The notes: a model not told the origin generated them from the sequence alone. A stretch of 64,000 nt of DNA from Holophagae bacterium (GCA_030429565.1 JAUIFE010000003.1:310001-374000); one strand, 5' to 3'; shown: positions 1 through 20,412, numbered from the stretch's first letter. Program-made: numbers and translations.

Positions 1-2829
1 GGGCGCGTCAGCATCAACCTCGATTACGACACCGACATGGATCGCGTCCGCACCGAAGTGTTGGAACGCGTCGACCGCATTCGCAGCGACTTGCCCGAGG
101 ATGTCGAGCGCATTCGCATCTCACCGAGCTGGAACCCACGCGAAACCGGCGAAACCATTATGGAGGCGCGGCTCTCGTCCGGCCGTGACCTCAGTTCCGA
201 TTACGAACTGTTGGAACGCAAAATCATTCGCCCGCTGGAACGCATCCCCGGCGTCGCCTCCGTGTTACTCGACGGCGTCAACCCACGCGAAGTCAAAATT
301 AACCTCAAACTCAATGCGCTTAAGGCGCACCGCCTCGATGCCCGCATTGTGCTCGATACGCTCAACCGCAACAACCTCGACAAATCCATCGGTGTGTTGC
401 GCAAGGAAGGCTCGCGTTACACCTTGCGCACGCAGGGTTCGTTTGTGAGCGTCGACCAAATTCGCAACCTGCCTTTGGCCGGCACCAACCTGCGCATTCG
501 CGATGTTGCCTCGGTCACCTACAAAGAGCCGCCGCTCGAATACGGTCGTCTGCTTGACGGTGAATTTGCCATCGGGTTGAGCATTACCAAGGAGTCCTCG
601 GCCAATACCGTCGCCGTGTGCGATGCCATTCGCGAGCGCGTTGCCGGGATGGGTAGCGACGCCGAATTGGACGGCATTAACTTCTTGGTCTGGGAAGACC
701 AGGGTCGCGAGATCATGCGCACGCTCGATGAGCTGCAGAATACCGGTTTGGTCGGCGCCATTTTGGCCAGTCTGGTGTTGTTCCTGTTCCTGCGCCGTAT
801 TGGCACCACGCTGGTCGGTGTGTTGTGTATTCCGTTTTCCCTGATCGTTGCCTGTTTCATCATTTGGGCGCAAGGCAAATCGCTCAACACCATTTCGCTG
901 CTCGGTTTAATCGTCGGTATCGGCATGCTCGTTGACAACGCCGTTGTCATTATGGAGAACATCGACCGTTACCAGCGCAAGGGCTACAACAGCCGCGTTT
1001 CGGCCTTGCTGGGCGCGCGCGAGGTGTCTGTCGCCGTCATGGCCGCAACCTTAACCTCGGTGATTGTGTTTCTGCCGTTGATTTTCTCCGAAGCTTCGGA
1101 AATGAACACCATCCTGCGCGAGCTGGCCTTCACCGTGTCGTTCACGCTGTTGGCCTCGTTGTTCATCAGTCAAACCCTGATCCCGTTGGCCACCGCCAAG
1201 TTACTCAAAGCCAAAACCGAAGTTCGGCCGCCCGGCATGATCATGGCCTTCTTGGAACGTTGGTACACCAAACTGTTGGCCTTGTCGCTGCGTTACCGGT
1301 GGGTGATTCCCGTCTTGGGGTTGGCCGTTATCGGCACCGCCTATTACCCTTACGATAACGTCGAGATGAACCTGCAACCGAATAAATCCGAGATGTTTGT
1401 CGGCATGCGTTACCGGTTCAGCGAGAGTTTGTCGCTGCAGCGCAAAAAAGAGGTCATTGTCGGCGTGGAAAGTGAGCTGGCCAAGTACAAGGACCAATTT
1501 GAGGTCAAATCCATTTATAGCTGGTACAGCGAAAACTGGTGTTTGACGCGCCTGTACATGAAAGAGGATTTCACCCACGAAGAGCACATGGCCAAGGTTC
1601 GCCGCGAATTGCCCGCGCTGTTGCCAGAGGTTGCCGGTGTCAAAATTGAAGTCCAAGACAGTGCACCGTTCTGGGAGCGCAACCGCGGTAAACGGGTCGC
1701 CTTCGAGCTGCAGGGCCCGGATAGCGAAAAGCTGGCCGAAATTGCCACTGAAGCGCAAAAAATTCTCGAAACCATGCCCGGCCTCCAGGATGTGTACAGC
1801 ACCGCCGAGGGCGGTAACCTGGAGTTGCACACGCAGATCGACCGCGAACGCGCGCGTGCTTACGGTGTTGATTTGTCGCGGCCCGCCGAAACCGTGGAGC
1901 TGACCTTTCGCGGTCGCCGTTTACCGCGTTTCAAAGGCCCGGACGGCGAAGTTGAAATGCGATTGGTGCTGGAAGAGCAGGAGTTTGACTCGATGGATCG
2001 GCTCAAAGCTCTGCCTGTCCAGCGCGAAGGCGCGGCGTCCGTGCCTTTGGAAAGTTTCGCCGAATTCACGGTGAAAAAGGGGCCGGACCGCATTCACCGC
2101 AACAACAAGATCACCGGCATTTGGGTCGGCGCCAAATACAGCGAGGGCAAAAAAGAGGATTACCGCAAGGCGATTCGTGCCGAGTTTGAGCAAATGGATT
2201 TGCCCTACGGGTACCGTTGGGATTTTCAGTCGTTCCGTCGCCAGGAACGGGAAACCCAATCGGAGATGGCTGTGAACCTGGTGTTGGCCTTGTTCCTGAT
2301 TTTTGGGGTCATGGCGGCGCTTTTCGAATCGTTCAGCCAGGCGATTTCGCTGACCGTGGCTTTGCCGTTCGCCCTGGCCGGCGCTTTGTGGGCCCTGTTC
2401 CTCTTCGATACCGATTTTGACCAACCCGCGCTGGTGGGGACCTTGCTGTTGTTGGGGGTCGTCGTTAACAACGGTATCGTCATGATCGAACACATCAACA
2501 AATACCGGCGCGAAGGTTACCCGCGCGAGAAAGCGATGATTCGCGGTGGTCGTGAGCGCTTGCGCCCGATCCTGATGACGGCCATGACGACCCTGATGTC
2601 ACTGGTCCCGATCGCAATCGAAAAGCCCGCACTGGCCGGCGTTTATTACTACTCAATGGCTTACGTGCTGATGGGCGGCTTGATCGTTTCGACCGTGCTA
2701 ACCACCTTGTTCCTGCCCGCCACGGTCACAATTGTGGAAGACATCGTTAACTGGTTCGGGAAGCGTTTCTCCGCTGCCTGGCGGTTAACCAAAAACCTGA
2801 TCCCACCGCGCCTGCGGACCTATCCGTAG
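1..2829 (+). CDS. RND efflux permease (AcrB/HAE1-like), 5'-partial
   Basis: Inner-membrane, proton-driven RND efflux pump subunit. The frame is open to base 1 and the first codons already read as porter-domain sequence (TDMDRVRTEVLERV), so the true start lies upstream; about 942 residues are visible and roughly 80-110 are missing compared with the usual 1020-1050. The TM4-type motif GMLVDNAVVIMENIDRY lies near visible residue 308, and the equivalent second-half motif VVNNGIVMIEHINKYRREG lies near the C-terminus, showing the duplicated RND fold. TM4 has a single Asp followed by Asn rather than the Asp pair of AcrB, which many HAE1-like relatives share. A strong terminator follows at 2877, so this is the last gene of an operon whose adaptor and outer-membrane partners are presumably upstream. 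Substrate cannot be told from the sequence. Confidence 0.93.
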   Translation, partial: GRVSINLDYDTDMDRVRTEVLERVDRIRSDLPEDVERIRISPSWNPRETGETIMEARLSSGRDLSSDYELLERKIIRPLERIPGVASVLLDGVNPREVKINLKLNALKAHRLDARIVLDTLNRNNLDKSIGVLRKEGSRYTLRTQGSFVSVDQIRNLPLAGTNLRIRDVASVTYKEPPLEYGRLLDGEFAIGLSITKESSANTVAVCDAIRERVAGMGSDAELDGINFLVWEDQGREIMRTLDELQNTGLVGAILASLVLFLFLRRIGTTLVGVLCIPFSLIVACFIIWAQGKSLNTISLLGLIVGIGMLVDNAVVIMENIDRYQRKGYNSRVSALLGAREVSVAVMAATLTSVIVFLPLIFSEASEMNTILRELAFTVSFTLLASLFISQTLIPLATAKLLKAKTEVRPPGMIMAFLERWYTKLLALSLRYRWVIPVLGLAVIGTAYYPYDNVEMNLQPNKSEMFVGMRYRFSESLSLQRKKEVIVGVESELAKYKDQFEVKSIYSWYSENWCLTRLYMKEDFTHEEHMAKVRRELPALLPEVAGVKIEVQDSAPFWERNRGKRVAFELQGPDSEKLAEIATEAQKILETMPGLQDVYSTAEGGNLELHTQIDRERARAYGVDLSRPAETVELTFRGRRLPRFKGPDGEVEMRLVLEEQEFDSMDRLKALPVQREGAASVPLESFAEFTVKKGPDRIHRNNKITGIWVGAKYSEGKKEDYRKAIRAEFEQMDLPYGYRWDFQSFRRQERETQSEMAVNLVLALFLIFGVMAALFESFSQAISLTVALPFALAGALWALFLFDTDFDQPALVGTLLLLGVVVNNGIVMIEHINKYRREGYPREKAMIRGGRERLRPILMTAMTTLMSLVPIAIEKPALAGVYYYSMAYVLMGGLIVSTVLTTLFLPATVTIVEDIVNWFGKRFSAAWRLTKNLIPPRLRTYP

Positions 2830-2876
2830 GCATCGCGTGTCGTCGCGGGGTACGGTACTGAAAAACGATAAAAGCA

Positions 2877-2903
2877 GGGTCGCCGTTACGGCGGCCCTTT
2901 TTG
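2877..2903 (+). terminator. Rho-independent terminator after RND permease
   Basis: A 9-bp stem (GGGTCGCCG pairing CGGCGGCCC with one G:U) around a short loop is followed by TTTTT. It lies about 50 bases after the RND stop and before the convergent lipoprotein gene. Confidence 0.8.
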
Positions 2904-2935
2904 GTTAGGTTGCCGGCAGTACCACGTGCCTTTCG

Positions 2936-3427
2936 TCATTCCGTGGCCTTATTAATACTTAAATAAAACGCATCAGGACTGGACTTGTTGTCGGGCGTTG
3001 GATAGTGTTTCGAAATGATTCTTCCAGAGTTGTTGTCTATGAAGAATAGCCCGATCGTGGGCGCCAGCCCAAGAAAGCCCTGGTAAGGTTCGATGAGGAT
3101 GGGAAAGTCCACTTTACCAATTCGTTTGACTTGCCTGAGATTGTAGTCATCTTGTTCAGTTGTTACAAATAGGTAGTCGAGGTCTTTGTTTTCTTGAGAG
3201 AATTTTACTAATTGATTTAATGCTTTTGCTTTGCAGGTTGTGCATGATATTTCGGGTGAATAAAAAAGAATCAGCCATGGGGTTGTTGGGTGTAGATCGT
3301 CTTCTCCGCTCCATGCGTGAAGATTATATGCTTCAGATATGTCGATCTTGGGATGCTCATCTGGTTGTGTCGCGTTACAGCCGAGCAAAAGTGTGATGAG
3401 GAACATGAGTTGAAAGCATCTTGTCAT
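2936..3427 (-). CDS. Thioredoxin-like (redoxin) lipoprotein
   Basis: 163-residue lipoprotein. The N-terminus has a short hydrophobic stretch ending in a lipobox with Cys17 (LLLGC). A thioredoxin-like fold is suggested by WLILFYSPEISCTTCKAKAL, which puts a CxxC pair (C62, C65) just after a beta-strand, and by a later FPILIEP strand in the position of the cis-Pro loop. Likely role: thiol-disulfide exchange or sensing on the periplasmic face of a membrane. Its start codon overlaps the stop of the upstream beta-propeller gene (ATGA at 3424-3427), so the two are translationally coupled. Codon use is AT-rich compared with the flanking RND and giant-protein genes, suggesting acquisition by transfer. 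The exact family is uncertain, since the C-terminal half has no motif I recognise. Confidence 0.72.
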   Translation of the reverse strand: MTRCFQLMFLITLLLGCNATQPDEHPKIDISEAYNLHAWSGEDDLHPTTPWLILFYSPEISCTTCKAKALNQLVKFSQENKDLDYLFVTTEQDDYNLRQVKRIGKVDFPILIEPYQGFLGLAPTIGLFFIDNNSGRIISKHYPTPDNKSSPDAFYLSINKATE

Positions 3428-4599
3428 GGCTTCACCACACTTATCCTTAGGTATGGGTTGTCATCTTCGATTGTGGCTAGATATCCTTTTTGCTTAAGGA
3501 TCTCATAGTCGTGGGCATTGAATGAATCTTTGTTTTCCAGTGGGAGTATTTCAGAGTAGACTTCGTTGCCTTTCGAAGAAAGAAGTGGTCTGATCTTGGC
3601 GGGCTTCAGGTTTGCGTTGAGTGTTTTTCCGTTTTGATCAGTTAATATATAGCGGTAGCCTGTGAATATAAAAACAAGGTCTTTGGTGCCGACGAATTTT
3701 AAAGGTCGCTCTTTGGTGAATAATTCGCTGTTCCGCTTTTTAGTGTGTCTTGTGATTTCGTCGAAGTCAGATTCTTTTAAAGGTTCTTTTATGGGCAAAT
3801 CGAAGCTTGAACTTAAAAATCCCTGGTTGGAATATATTTCTACTTTGTTACTGTAAGGGCTTGCGATCCAATAATGTTCGTTGAACTGTTCGAAGCAAGA
3901 GTACTCCCATCCAGAAGCGCCTTTCCTTCTCGTGTAATCTAGTCTTTTTCCGAATCCCCAAGATGGTGTCATGGTGACAGGGTTGAAATTTACAATTCTC
4001 GTTGCTTCGAAGTTTTGTGTGATGTATGGGGCCACAAATGTATTTTTTTGTTTCCAAATGAAATTAGCGTCGGGATAGATCTGGTGAGGCGGGGCGGCTA
4101 AATAAATCTCCTGTTCAAACTCTCGCTTCTCGTTGTACAGGAGGACTTTACCCGATGTGGTGTCGAGAATGCCTAGCTTTTCACCGAAACATTTCTTTAT
4201 CACAAATGGAGCTTGGTATTCGCCGGGGCCTTGTCCCGTTCGCCCGACGGGCGCCATAAAGACCCCATTCTTATCGAATTCCATTACGAGATTTAAGGCT
4301 CTATCTAGAATGACATATGAATTATCAAAGGCTTCTAGTTGAGATATTCTAGAAAATAAATGAGAATCAGGCGTCGTTAGCCTCAGGATATCTTTTACCT
4401 CTAAAACTTGGTCCAATTGTTTTAATTCGTCAAGCCCGCTTGGGTGTGAAGGCGATATTGTCTTCGGTTTGTCGACAAGTAGACTCGTTGTTTTTTGTTC
4501 GTTTAGTGGGAAGTTAATAGAATAAGTAGTGTTTCTTATGGTGTCTTGGCTGCTGCAGCCCGAGATTAGTATTATCAATGTGATTAGGGTGAGCCTCAT
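3424..4599 (-). CDS. 6-bladed beta-propeller lipoprotein
   Basis: 391-residue lipoprotein: MRLTLITLIILISGCSSQ gives a lipobox with Cys15. The rest resembles the 6-bladed beta-propeller family (NHL-like, PF17170 type) known mainly from Bacteroidetes. The diagnostic segment is GVFMAPVGRTGQGPGEYQAP, preceded by the blade-like YVILDRALNLVMEFDKNG and followed by LGILDTTSGKVLLYNEKREF. Such proteins are surface or periplasmic binding scaffolds, often encoded beside small secreted peptides. A GAGGAG ribosome-binding site lies 4 bases before ATG 4599, immediately after a hairpin that separates this gene from the upstream peptide gene. It overlaps the redoxin gene by four bases. AT-rich composition sets this cassette apart from its neighbours. 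Function beyond ligand or partner binding cannot be assigned. Confidence 0.82.
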   Translation of the reverse strand: MRLTLITLIILISGCSSQDTIRNTTYSINFPLNEQKTTSLLVDKPKTISPSHPSGLDELKQLDQVLEVKDILRLTTPDSHLFSRISQLEAFDNSYVILDRALNLVMEFDKNGVFMAPVGRTGQGPGEYQAPFVIKKCFGEKLGILDTTSGKVLLYNEKREFEQEIYLAAPPHQIYPDANFIWKQKNTFVAPYITQNFEATRIVNFNPVTMTPSWGFGKRLDYTRRKGASGWEYSCFEQFNEHYWIASPYSNKVEIYSNQGFLSSSFDLPIKEPLKESDFDEITRHTKKRNSELFTKERPLKFVGTKDLVFIFTGYRYILTDQNGKTLNANLKPAKIRPLLSSKGNEVYSEILPLENKDSFNAHDYEILKQKGYLATIEDDNPYLRISVVKP

Positions 4600-4610
4600 G
4601 GTTCTCCTCG

Positions 4611-4637
4611 AAAAGAAGGAGGGTGACCCCTCCTTCT
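4611..4637 (-). terminator. Intercistronic hairpin (terminator/attenuator)
   Basis: On the minus strand a perfect 10-bp stem, AGAAGGAGGG pairing CCCTCCTTCT, encloses a 4-base loop and runs into TTTC. It sits between the small peptide gene (ends 4656) and the propeller gene (starts 4599), just upstream of the propeller RBS. It probably terminates part of the transcripts, giving more peptide mRNA than lipoprotein mRNA. Confidence 0.7.
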
Positions 4638-4655
4638 GATTAGATGTTTATCTTC

Positions 4656-4871
4656 TTATCGACACTTTTTGTTCCAATCGCAGTTGGAGAACAGGGAAAG
4701 AGTACAGATCGTCTGGAATCCTGGCAGACCATCCTCTTTTGGACAGTTAGCCATCATTTCGTCAAAAAGAACATACGAGGTGCCGGTATCGTCTGAACGG
4801 GTTGACGCCCCTGCAAAGAGTAAACCGCCGCTAAGCAATAAAACTAATACCAATACAATTGCATTTTTCAT
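4656..4871 (-). CDS. Small secreted Cys-containing peptide
   Basis: 71 residues. A clear signal peptide (MKNAIVLVLVLLLSGGLLFAGA) predicts a mature peptide of about 49 residues starting STRSDD. The mature part contains four cysteines (NCPK, TICTL, SNCDW, KKCR), suggesting two disulfides or another thiol modification. A good AAGGAG site precedes ATG 4871 by 9 bases. It is the first gene of a minus-strand set with a 6-bladed beta-propeller lipoprotein and a CxxC lipoprotein. In Bacteroidetes, short secreted peptides of the NVEALA type commonly sit next to such propeller proteins. The NVEALA motif itself is absent here, so the resemblance is in architecture only. Coding status rests on the RBS, signal peptide and genomic context. 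Confidence 0.7.
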   Translation of the reverse strand: MKNAIVLVLVLLLSGGLLFAGASTRSDDTGTSYVLFDEMMANCPKEDGLPGFQTICTLSLFSNCDWNKKCR

Positions 4872-5904
4872 TGTGAAAAACTCCTTTTTTTATTGGGTTG
4901 TGATTTTGTTTTATGCGAGTCAAACCAAAGTCACCACGCAAAGAATTAGTGCGAAGTGCACTGAGAAGGGTATAGGTGTACTTATGACGCACCCCTTTCC
5001 TAGTGGTTTTTATCACATGGTAATCTAATAAATTGCGTAGTTTAACTATTTGGATTCGCCAAAATCACGTCGTGGTTTTTTAAGGGAAAATAAAAAAAAT
5101 ATGTCAAGTGTGAACAGATATTTTGGTTTGATTTCCCTTTTAATAAAAAGCCGTAAAACCGTATTTTATGAGTCAAATGGACTGTGTTGATGTGACTCGT
5201 GTCACGTTTTTGCGTGCGTGGCGTTTTGTTTAACCAAAACCGGCACGATTTATTGCTCATTTCAGGTAACAACCTGACAAATAATAAATGGCACAGTAAA
5301 CCAAAATGTTCTATTCCTGAGGCCGTTGCGACAAGGATAAATTTACGTTGCTATTGCGGTGTCGTCGCCAAACCCAACAACGCGCACTCTAGCCAGGTGG
5401 AACAGGAAAGACCCCGCGCGCCTCTTCTTCCGAGGCGGACGTGGCCGGCAAGGGTGTGAAAGCGAGGTCGCCCTTCCTACCCAGCCAGGGCAAAGACGAA
5501 CCCCAGCCCAAGCGCCGCCGCCACAAAAAAAGAACCACCGCCCCCGCGCTTTCGAAGCAACGGCTTCTTCCGTCGGGCGGAAGCCGGCAACCAAGGGTTT
5601 CAGCGCCCAACGCCCTTTCTCCACCGGTTTTTTTGTATTGGACAGACACCACGCCACGGAGCTCCCGTGATCTTCATTTTTCGCCATATCCCATTCTCAT
5701 CATGGAGCTTGCATGGGTTGAGCGCGCTTCAAACCATCTTCTTCCTCCTCAAAAGCTTTAGCTAATCAATCGGGATTCCGAAAAAAAGAGCATGCTGGAA
5801 ATTTGAACGACCGGCCGGATGGATACGCGCGAGGGGGTTGCCGTTGACGATGGCGAAACGCCGCCCTGACGCCGTGTGCCCAAACGGCGCGTCGTACCCT
5901 GAAC
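4872..5904. other. Intergenic region, no gene recognised
   Basis: About 1 kb. The first part (to about 5340) is AT-rich and contains the promoter region of the peptide cassette. The second part (about 5340-5760) is GC-rich and stop-poor, with overlapping open frames on both strands that have no RBS and no recognisable domain; I regard these as chance. The last 140 bases are the leader of the giant protein gene. No tRNA, repeat array or strong terminator hairpin was seen. Confidence 0.5.
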
Positions 5905-17268
<11,364 letters not shown>

Positions 17269-17277
17269 CCAGAAACC

Positions 17278-17301
17278 AAGGCGGCGGATTCTCGCCGCCT
17301 T
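17278..17301 (+). terminator. Hairpin after giant gene
   Basis: A 9-bp perfect stem AAGGCGGCG pairing CGCCGCCTT with a 6-base loop lies 10 bases after the stop of the giant gene. No long T-run follows, so it is a probable but not canonical terminator. Confidence 0.6.
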
Positions 17302-17544
17302 CGCTTCGCCATAAAGCCCTTCTTTGATTTGGAAGAGATTTGTAAACAAGGGGTCGTGAAGGTTCGTTCTAGAATATCTGGCCGGTTAGGATAGTGGCTT
17401 GTTAACGGAGTTGCATTTCTCACTGATTTGGTTAACTTTAGCGATTTGAACAACGGCGTTCGGCTCTCTCTCGGTAACAAACGCTCCCTGCTTGTAGAAA
17501 GACAGCGTTTCTGCGAAGATCGAAACAATCTTCGGAGGTTGACC

Positions 17545-19533
17545 GTGTATATTTCCAAATTTCATATCAGAAACTTTAAATGCTTCCAGGATGTAACGCT
17601 TTATTTCAACCCCGAGATGAATGTGCTTACCGGCGTCAACAATGCAGGCAAGACCACATTGTTGGAAGCGTTAGCGTTATGGCATGAATGCTTTATGAAA
17701 TTATTGATGAAAGCGCAACGAAACGAGAGAAAATCAAAAACAAGGCGCGGCGATTTTCGCTTAGGTAACAGTCAGCATTATTATCTAAGTTACCAAGAGC
17801 TGCGCTCGGTTCGTAGTCCTTCCTTTGAAGATATTTTTTACAAGGGTGACGCGAAAGAAAAATTAATGCTCACGGCGACACTTGAGGAACCGGGCCAATC
17901 CTCTCTTGAAATTCCGTTCACTATCTCTGGCGGTCGCCGTAATACTTATGAAATCGATTGTAAACTTATGGTGTTTGATCACTTTAATGCGTTTTTTCGG
18001 GCTTTCCCGGAACCTGTCCAGGCTGTGTTTAGCTCGCCGGTGGCGGGAATTCTTCAAGTAGAAGAATTTTGTACCCGTCCAAAAATAAAAAATCAGGTGA
18101 TCGAACGGCTTGCTGCACAAGTGATGCGAAATCGCCTTCATCAGCTCAGCCTAGACCTAGACCGATTTGAAGAACTTAAAATAAAGCTGGCCGGTATCTT
18201 ATCGGACGGTGTGGAACCCATTCAGTTTGGTTTAAGAGGTCGAATTACCGAGGATATGATTTGTAAAGTGTTGATTGATTTTGGTAATGGTTCATCACCG
18301 CAGGACTTATCTCTAGTCGGTAGCGGTACTCTTCAAATTATCGAACTTTTGTTGTCAATTATCGAAACCCGATCAGATCTTAATTTGGTCCTGCTCGACG
18401 AACCTGATTCGCACCTTCATCGCCGTATTCAAGATCGGTTGTATCGAACCTTACTGGAGTTTAACCAGGGTGCACGCGCGGACTCAGGGCAGCATCTACA
18501 AATTTTTCTTACCACTCACAATGAAAGTCTGATTCGAGCTGCCAATCCCGAATTTGTGTTTCATTTAGATGGTGCCGTGGAAGGGGAGTACAGAAACCTC
18601 CTTCAACACACGCCGCGCGGTGTTAAACGCGGTCTTCAGCCCTCAGGTAAAGAACCTATTCTGAAAAGCTTGGGAAGTGAATCTGCGCTGGAGCTCATCA
18701 CCGCACTTGAATCGGATCAGTTATTTTTGGTGGAAGGGGAATCCGATGCCTACTTTTTGCAAGCGCTTGCGAAAGGGATTCGCTTCAACCTGCGAAAGAA
18801 GTTTATGTTTTGGTCCTATGACGGGATTGATACCATTCTCAAAAATTTGAAAGTATATAAACAGATATTTGAATCGATTAAAAATGAAAAGAACCTTTGG
18901 GAAAAGTCAGTATTGGTACTTGATCGGGACTATTTGACGGATGATCAAACGAAGTTTCTAAGCCATAAAATTGAAGCGCGATATGGTATTCCCGTGGTGA
19001 TGTGGCAATCCTCCATGACGGAGTCTAGTTTCCTGAGTGATGTACCCAAACTGTCGCTTGCTTTGACTCATTTGTTGCGCAAGCGGCAAGGGCTCAATCA
19101 GAACAGTGAGATTGTTCGAACTGCGATAGAGACATCATTAAACCAAGCCATTCAGGCTAAAATTGGGTACTACCGACAATTGGTCACCGAACGGAGCAGC
19201 GATGCGGAAGCGTTCGAAATAAAAGTCAAAAACTATTTCAGGAAAACGCAACAGTTTGTTCAGGACCTTGGTCTCAGCGACAATCAATCCCCGTTTAAAT
19301 CCAAAAGTGACTTTGTCACGCGTTATGGTGAATACTGCAAGGAGGTCGTCGCTTATTTGAATCGGAATTTGTTGCATGCAGTCGCTACCAAAACGGATGT
19401 TGCTGAAATTCTCAATGAGGTTTTGGCGGCGCAGGGTTCATCTTTTGAAGTAGCCGACTTTCCTGAGTTATTCGATACGATCCAAAACAACACAAAAATG
19501 GACCTTTGGGATCCCTTCCTGGACTTTATGTAG
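17545..19533 (+). CDS. OLD-family ATP-dependent nuclease (AAA + TOPRIM)
   Basis: 662 residues from GTG 17545, chosen because GGAGG lies 7 bases upstream and the sequence then begins with the SMC-like N-terminal strand YISKFHIRNFKCFQDV. Domains: ABC/AAA ATPase with Walker A GVNNAGKTT (residue about 30), signature-like LVGSGTLQIIELL, Walker B LVLLDEPDSHLH (about 282) and FLTTHNESLI; then a TOPRIM domain with LFLVEGESDAYFL (about 393) and VLVLDRDYL (about 457), supplying the acidic metal-binding residues. OLD proteins are nucleases used in phage exclusion and, with a UvrD-like helicase, in Gabija systems; no helicase partner is present here. The gene is noticeably more AT-rich than its neighbours and stands alone between a giant secreted protein and a convergent membrane protein, consistent with acquisition by transfer. 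Confidence 0.88.
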   Translation: MYISKFHIRNFKCFQDVTLYFNPEMNVLTGVNNAGKTTLLEALALWHECFMKLLMKAQRNERKSKTRRGDFRLGNSQHYYLSYQELRSVRSPSFEDIFYKGDAKEKLMLTATLEEPGQSSLEIPFTISGGRRNTYEIDCKLMVFDHFNAFFRAFPEPVQAVFSSPVAGILQVEEFCTRPKIKNQVIERLAAQVMRNRLHQLSLDLDRFEELKIKLAGILSDGVEPIQFGLRGRITEDMICKVLIDFGNGSSPQDLSLVGSGTLQIIELLLSIIETRSDLNLVLLDEPDSHLHRRIQDRLYRTLLEFNQGARADSGQHLQIFLTTHNESLIRAANPEFVFHLDGAVEGEYRNLLQHTPRGVKRGLQPSGKEPILKSLGSESALELITALESDQLFLVEGESDAYFLQALAKGIRFNLRKKFMFWSYDGIDTILKNLKVYKQIFESIKNEKNLWEKSVLVLDRDYLTDDQTKFLSHKIEARYGIPVVMWQSSMTESSFLSDVPKLSLALTHLLRKRQGLNQNSEIVRTAIETSLNQAIQAKIGYYRQLVTERSSDAEAFEIKVKNYFRKTQQFVQDLGLSDNQSPFKSKSDFVTRYGEYCKEVVAYLNRNLLHAVATKTDVAEILNEVLAAQGSSFEVADFPELFDTIQNNTKMDLWDPFLDFM

Positions 19534-19560
19534 GCCCAACAAGCCGTCGGCGATGCTGCA

Positions 19561-20412
19561 CTAAATCGGGAGCAGCACTTGTTCGCCGAAAAACACGCGG
19601 CGGATGCTCGATTGCTTTAACGGTTCCAGCAGTTGCGCTACCTGGCGGTAGGCGATGCGTGCGTCGGCGATCAGCAGCACCGACGTAAAACCGCTTTCTT
19701 CCCAGCATTGGATTTCGTGCTGCCAGTCGGCGGCTTCAACCCGTTTGTTGACGCCGTCGGGGTATTGCACTTGCCACGTGTCTTCGTGCAGCGTCATGTA
19801 AACCACCACTTGGTCGTGGCGCGGCGGCTGGAAGGTGGCGGTTTGCATGGTCGGCGTTTGGATCGACTCCGAGCCGCGTCCTCGGTAGAAAGGAAACAAA
19901 AACAGCAGGATGCAACAAATAATGGTGAGCTGGTAGAAACCGGGTCCGCGAAACAGCGGTTTGACTTGGCGCAGCGGAATCGCGGCGAAGAAGCGATGGC
20001 CGATGCGTTTGCGTGGGGGAACCTCTTGGGCCGGCGGTACGCGTTCGCAGCGACCGATATTGACGACGGCCGTTGCCAGCGACGTGCCCGCGCGGGTTAG
20101 GTCGGCTTCCATCATTTCTAAACCGCGTTTCATGAGCGCATGCGCGAAGGTACACAAAAAGGCAACGGCCAGCCCGGCGAAGAGGGGTAACAGGGCGTAG
20201 GTGAGGGCCAGTGGGATGCGGCGGCCGGCGACCAGCTCCTCAACCCCTTCAAACGCGAACAACAAATACAGCGCGCTGCCCAAACAGCCGAGGCTAACCG
20301 AAAGCCGGGTCAGCACCGCCAATTGCGACAAGCTGTTAAAAAAAGGCTGCAAGTAGTGCCCGACCAGGCGGTCGATCATGTGTTGCGGTCGATTTTTCGG
20401 CTTTAAATTCAA
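19561..20412 (-). CDS. ExbB/TolQ-ExbD/TolR-like fusion membrane protein
   Basis: 283 residues from a TTG start with GAGGTG upstream. Three hydrophobic segments: about 36-54, 70-92 and 159-176. The first two with their intervening loop (LGCLGSALYLLFAF ... LTYALLPLFAGLAVAFLCTF) match the pattern of the last two helices of MotA/TolQ/ExbB proton channels. The third helix plus the periplasmic tail, ending IADARIAYRQVAQLLEPLKQ then VFFGEQ, matches the pattern of an ExbD/TolR subunit. I infer a single-chain stator-like protein. The third helix (FYQLTIICCILLFLFPFY) lacks the conserved Asp that carries protons in ExbD, so it may be an inactive, regulatory or structurally divergent version. It is convergent with the OLD nuclease gene, with only 27 bases between stops. 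The family call is inference from topology and pattern. Confidence 0.55.
   Translation of the reverse strand: MNLKPKNRPQHMIDRLVGHYLQPFFNSLSQLAVLTRLSVSLGCLGSALYLLFAFEGVEELVAGRRIPLALTYALLPLFAGLAVAFLCTFAHALMKRGLEMMEADLTRAGTSLATAVVNIGRCERVPPAQEVPPRKRIGHRFFAAIPLRQVKPLFRGPGFYQLTIICCILLFLFPFYRGRGSESIQTPTMQTATFQPPRHDQVVVYMTLHEDTWQVQYPDGVNKRVEAADWQHEIQCWEESGFTSVLLIADARIAYRQVAQLLEPLKQSSIRRVFFGEQVLLPI

Noticed and set aside
5343-5687. Open frame on the minus strand in the intergenic block
   Set aside because: No RBS or domain, and overlapping frames on both strands point to chance in GC-rich sequence.
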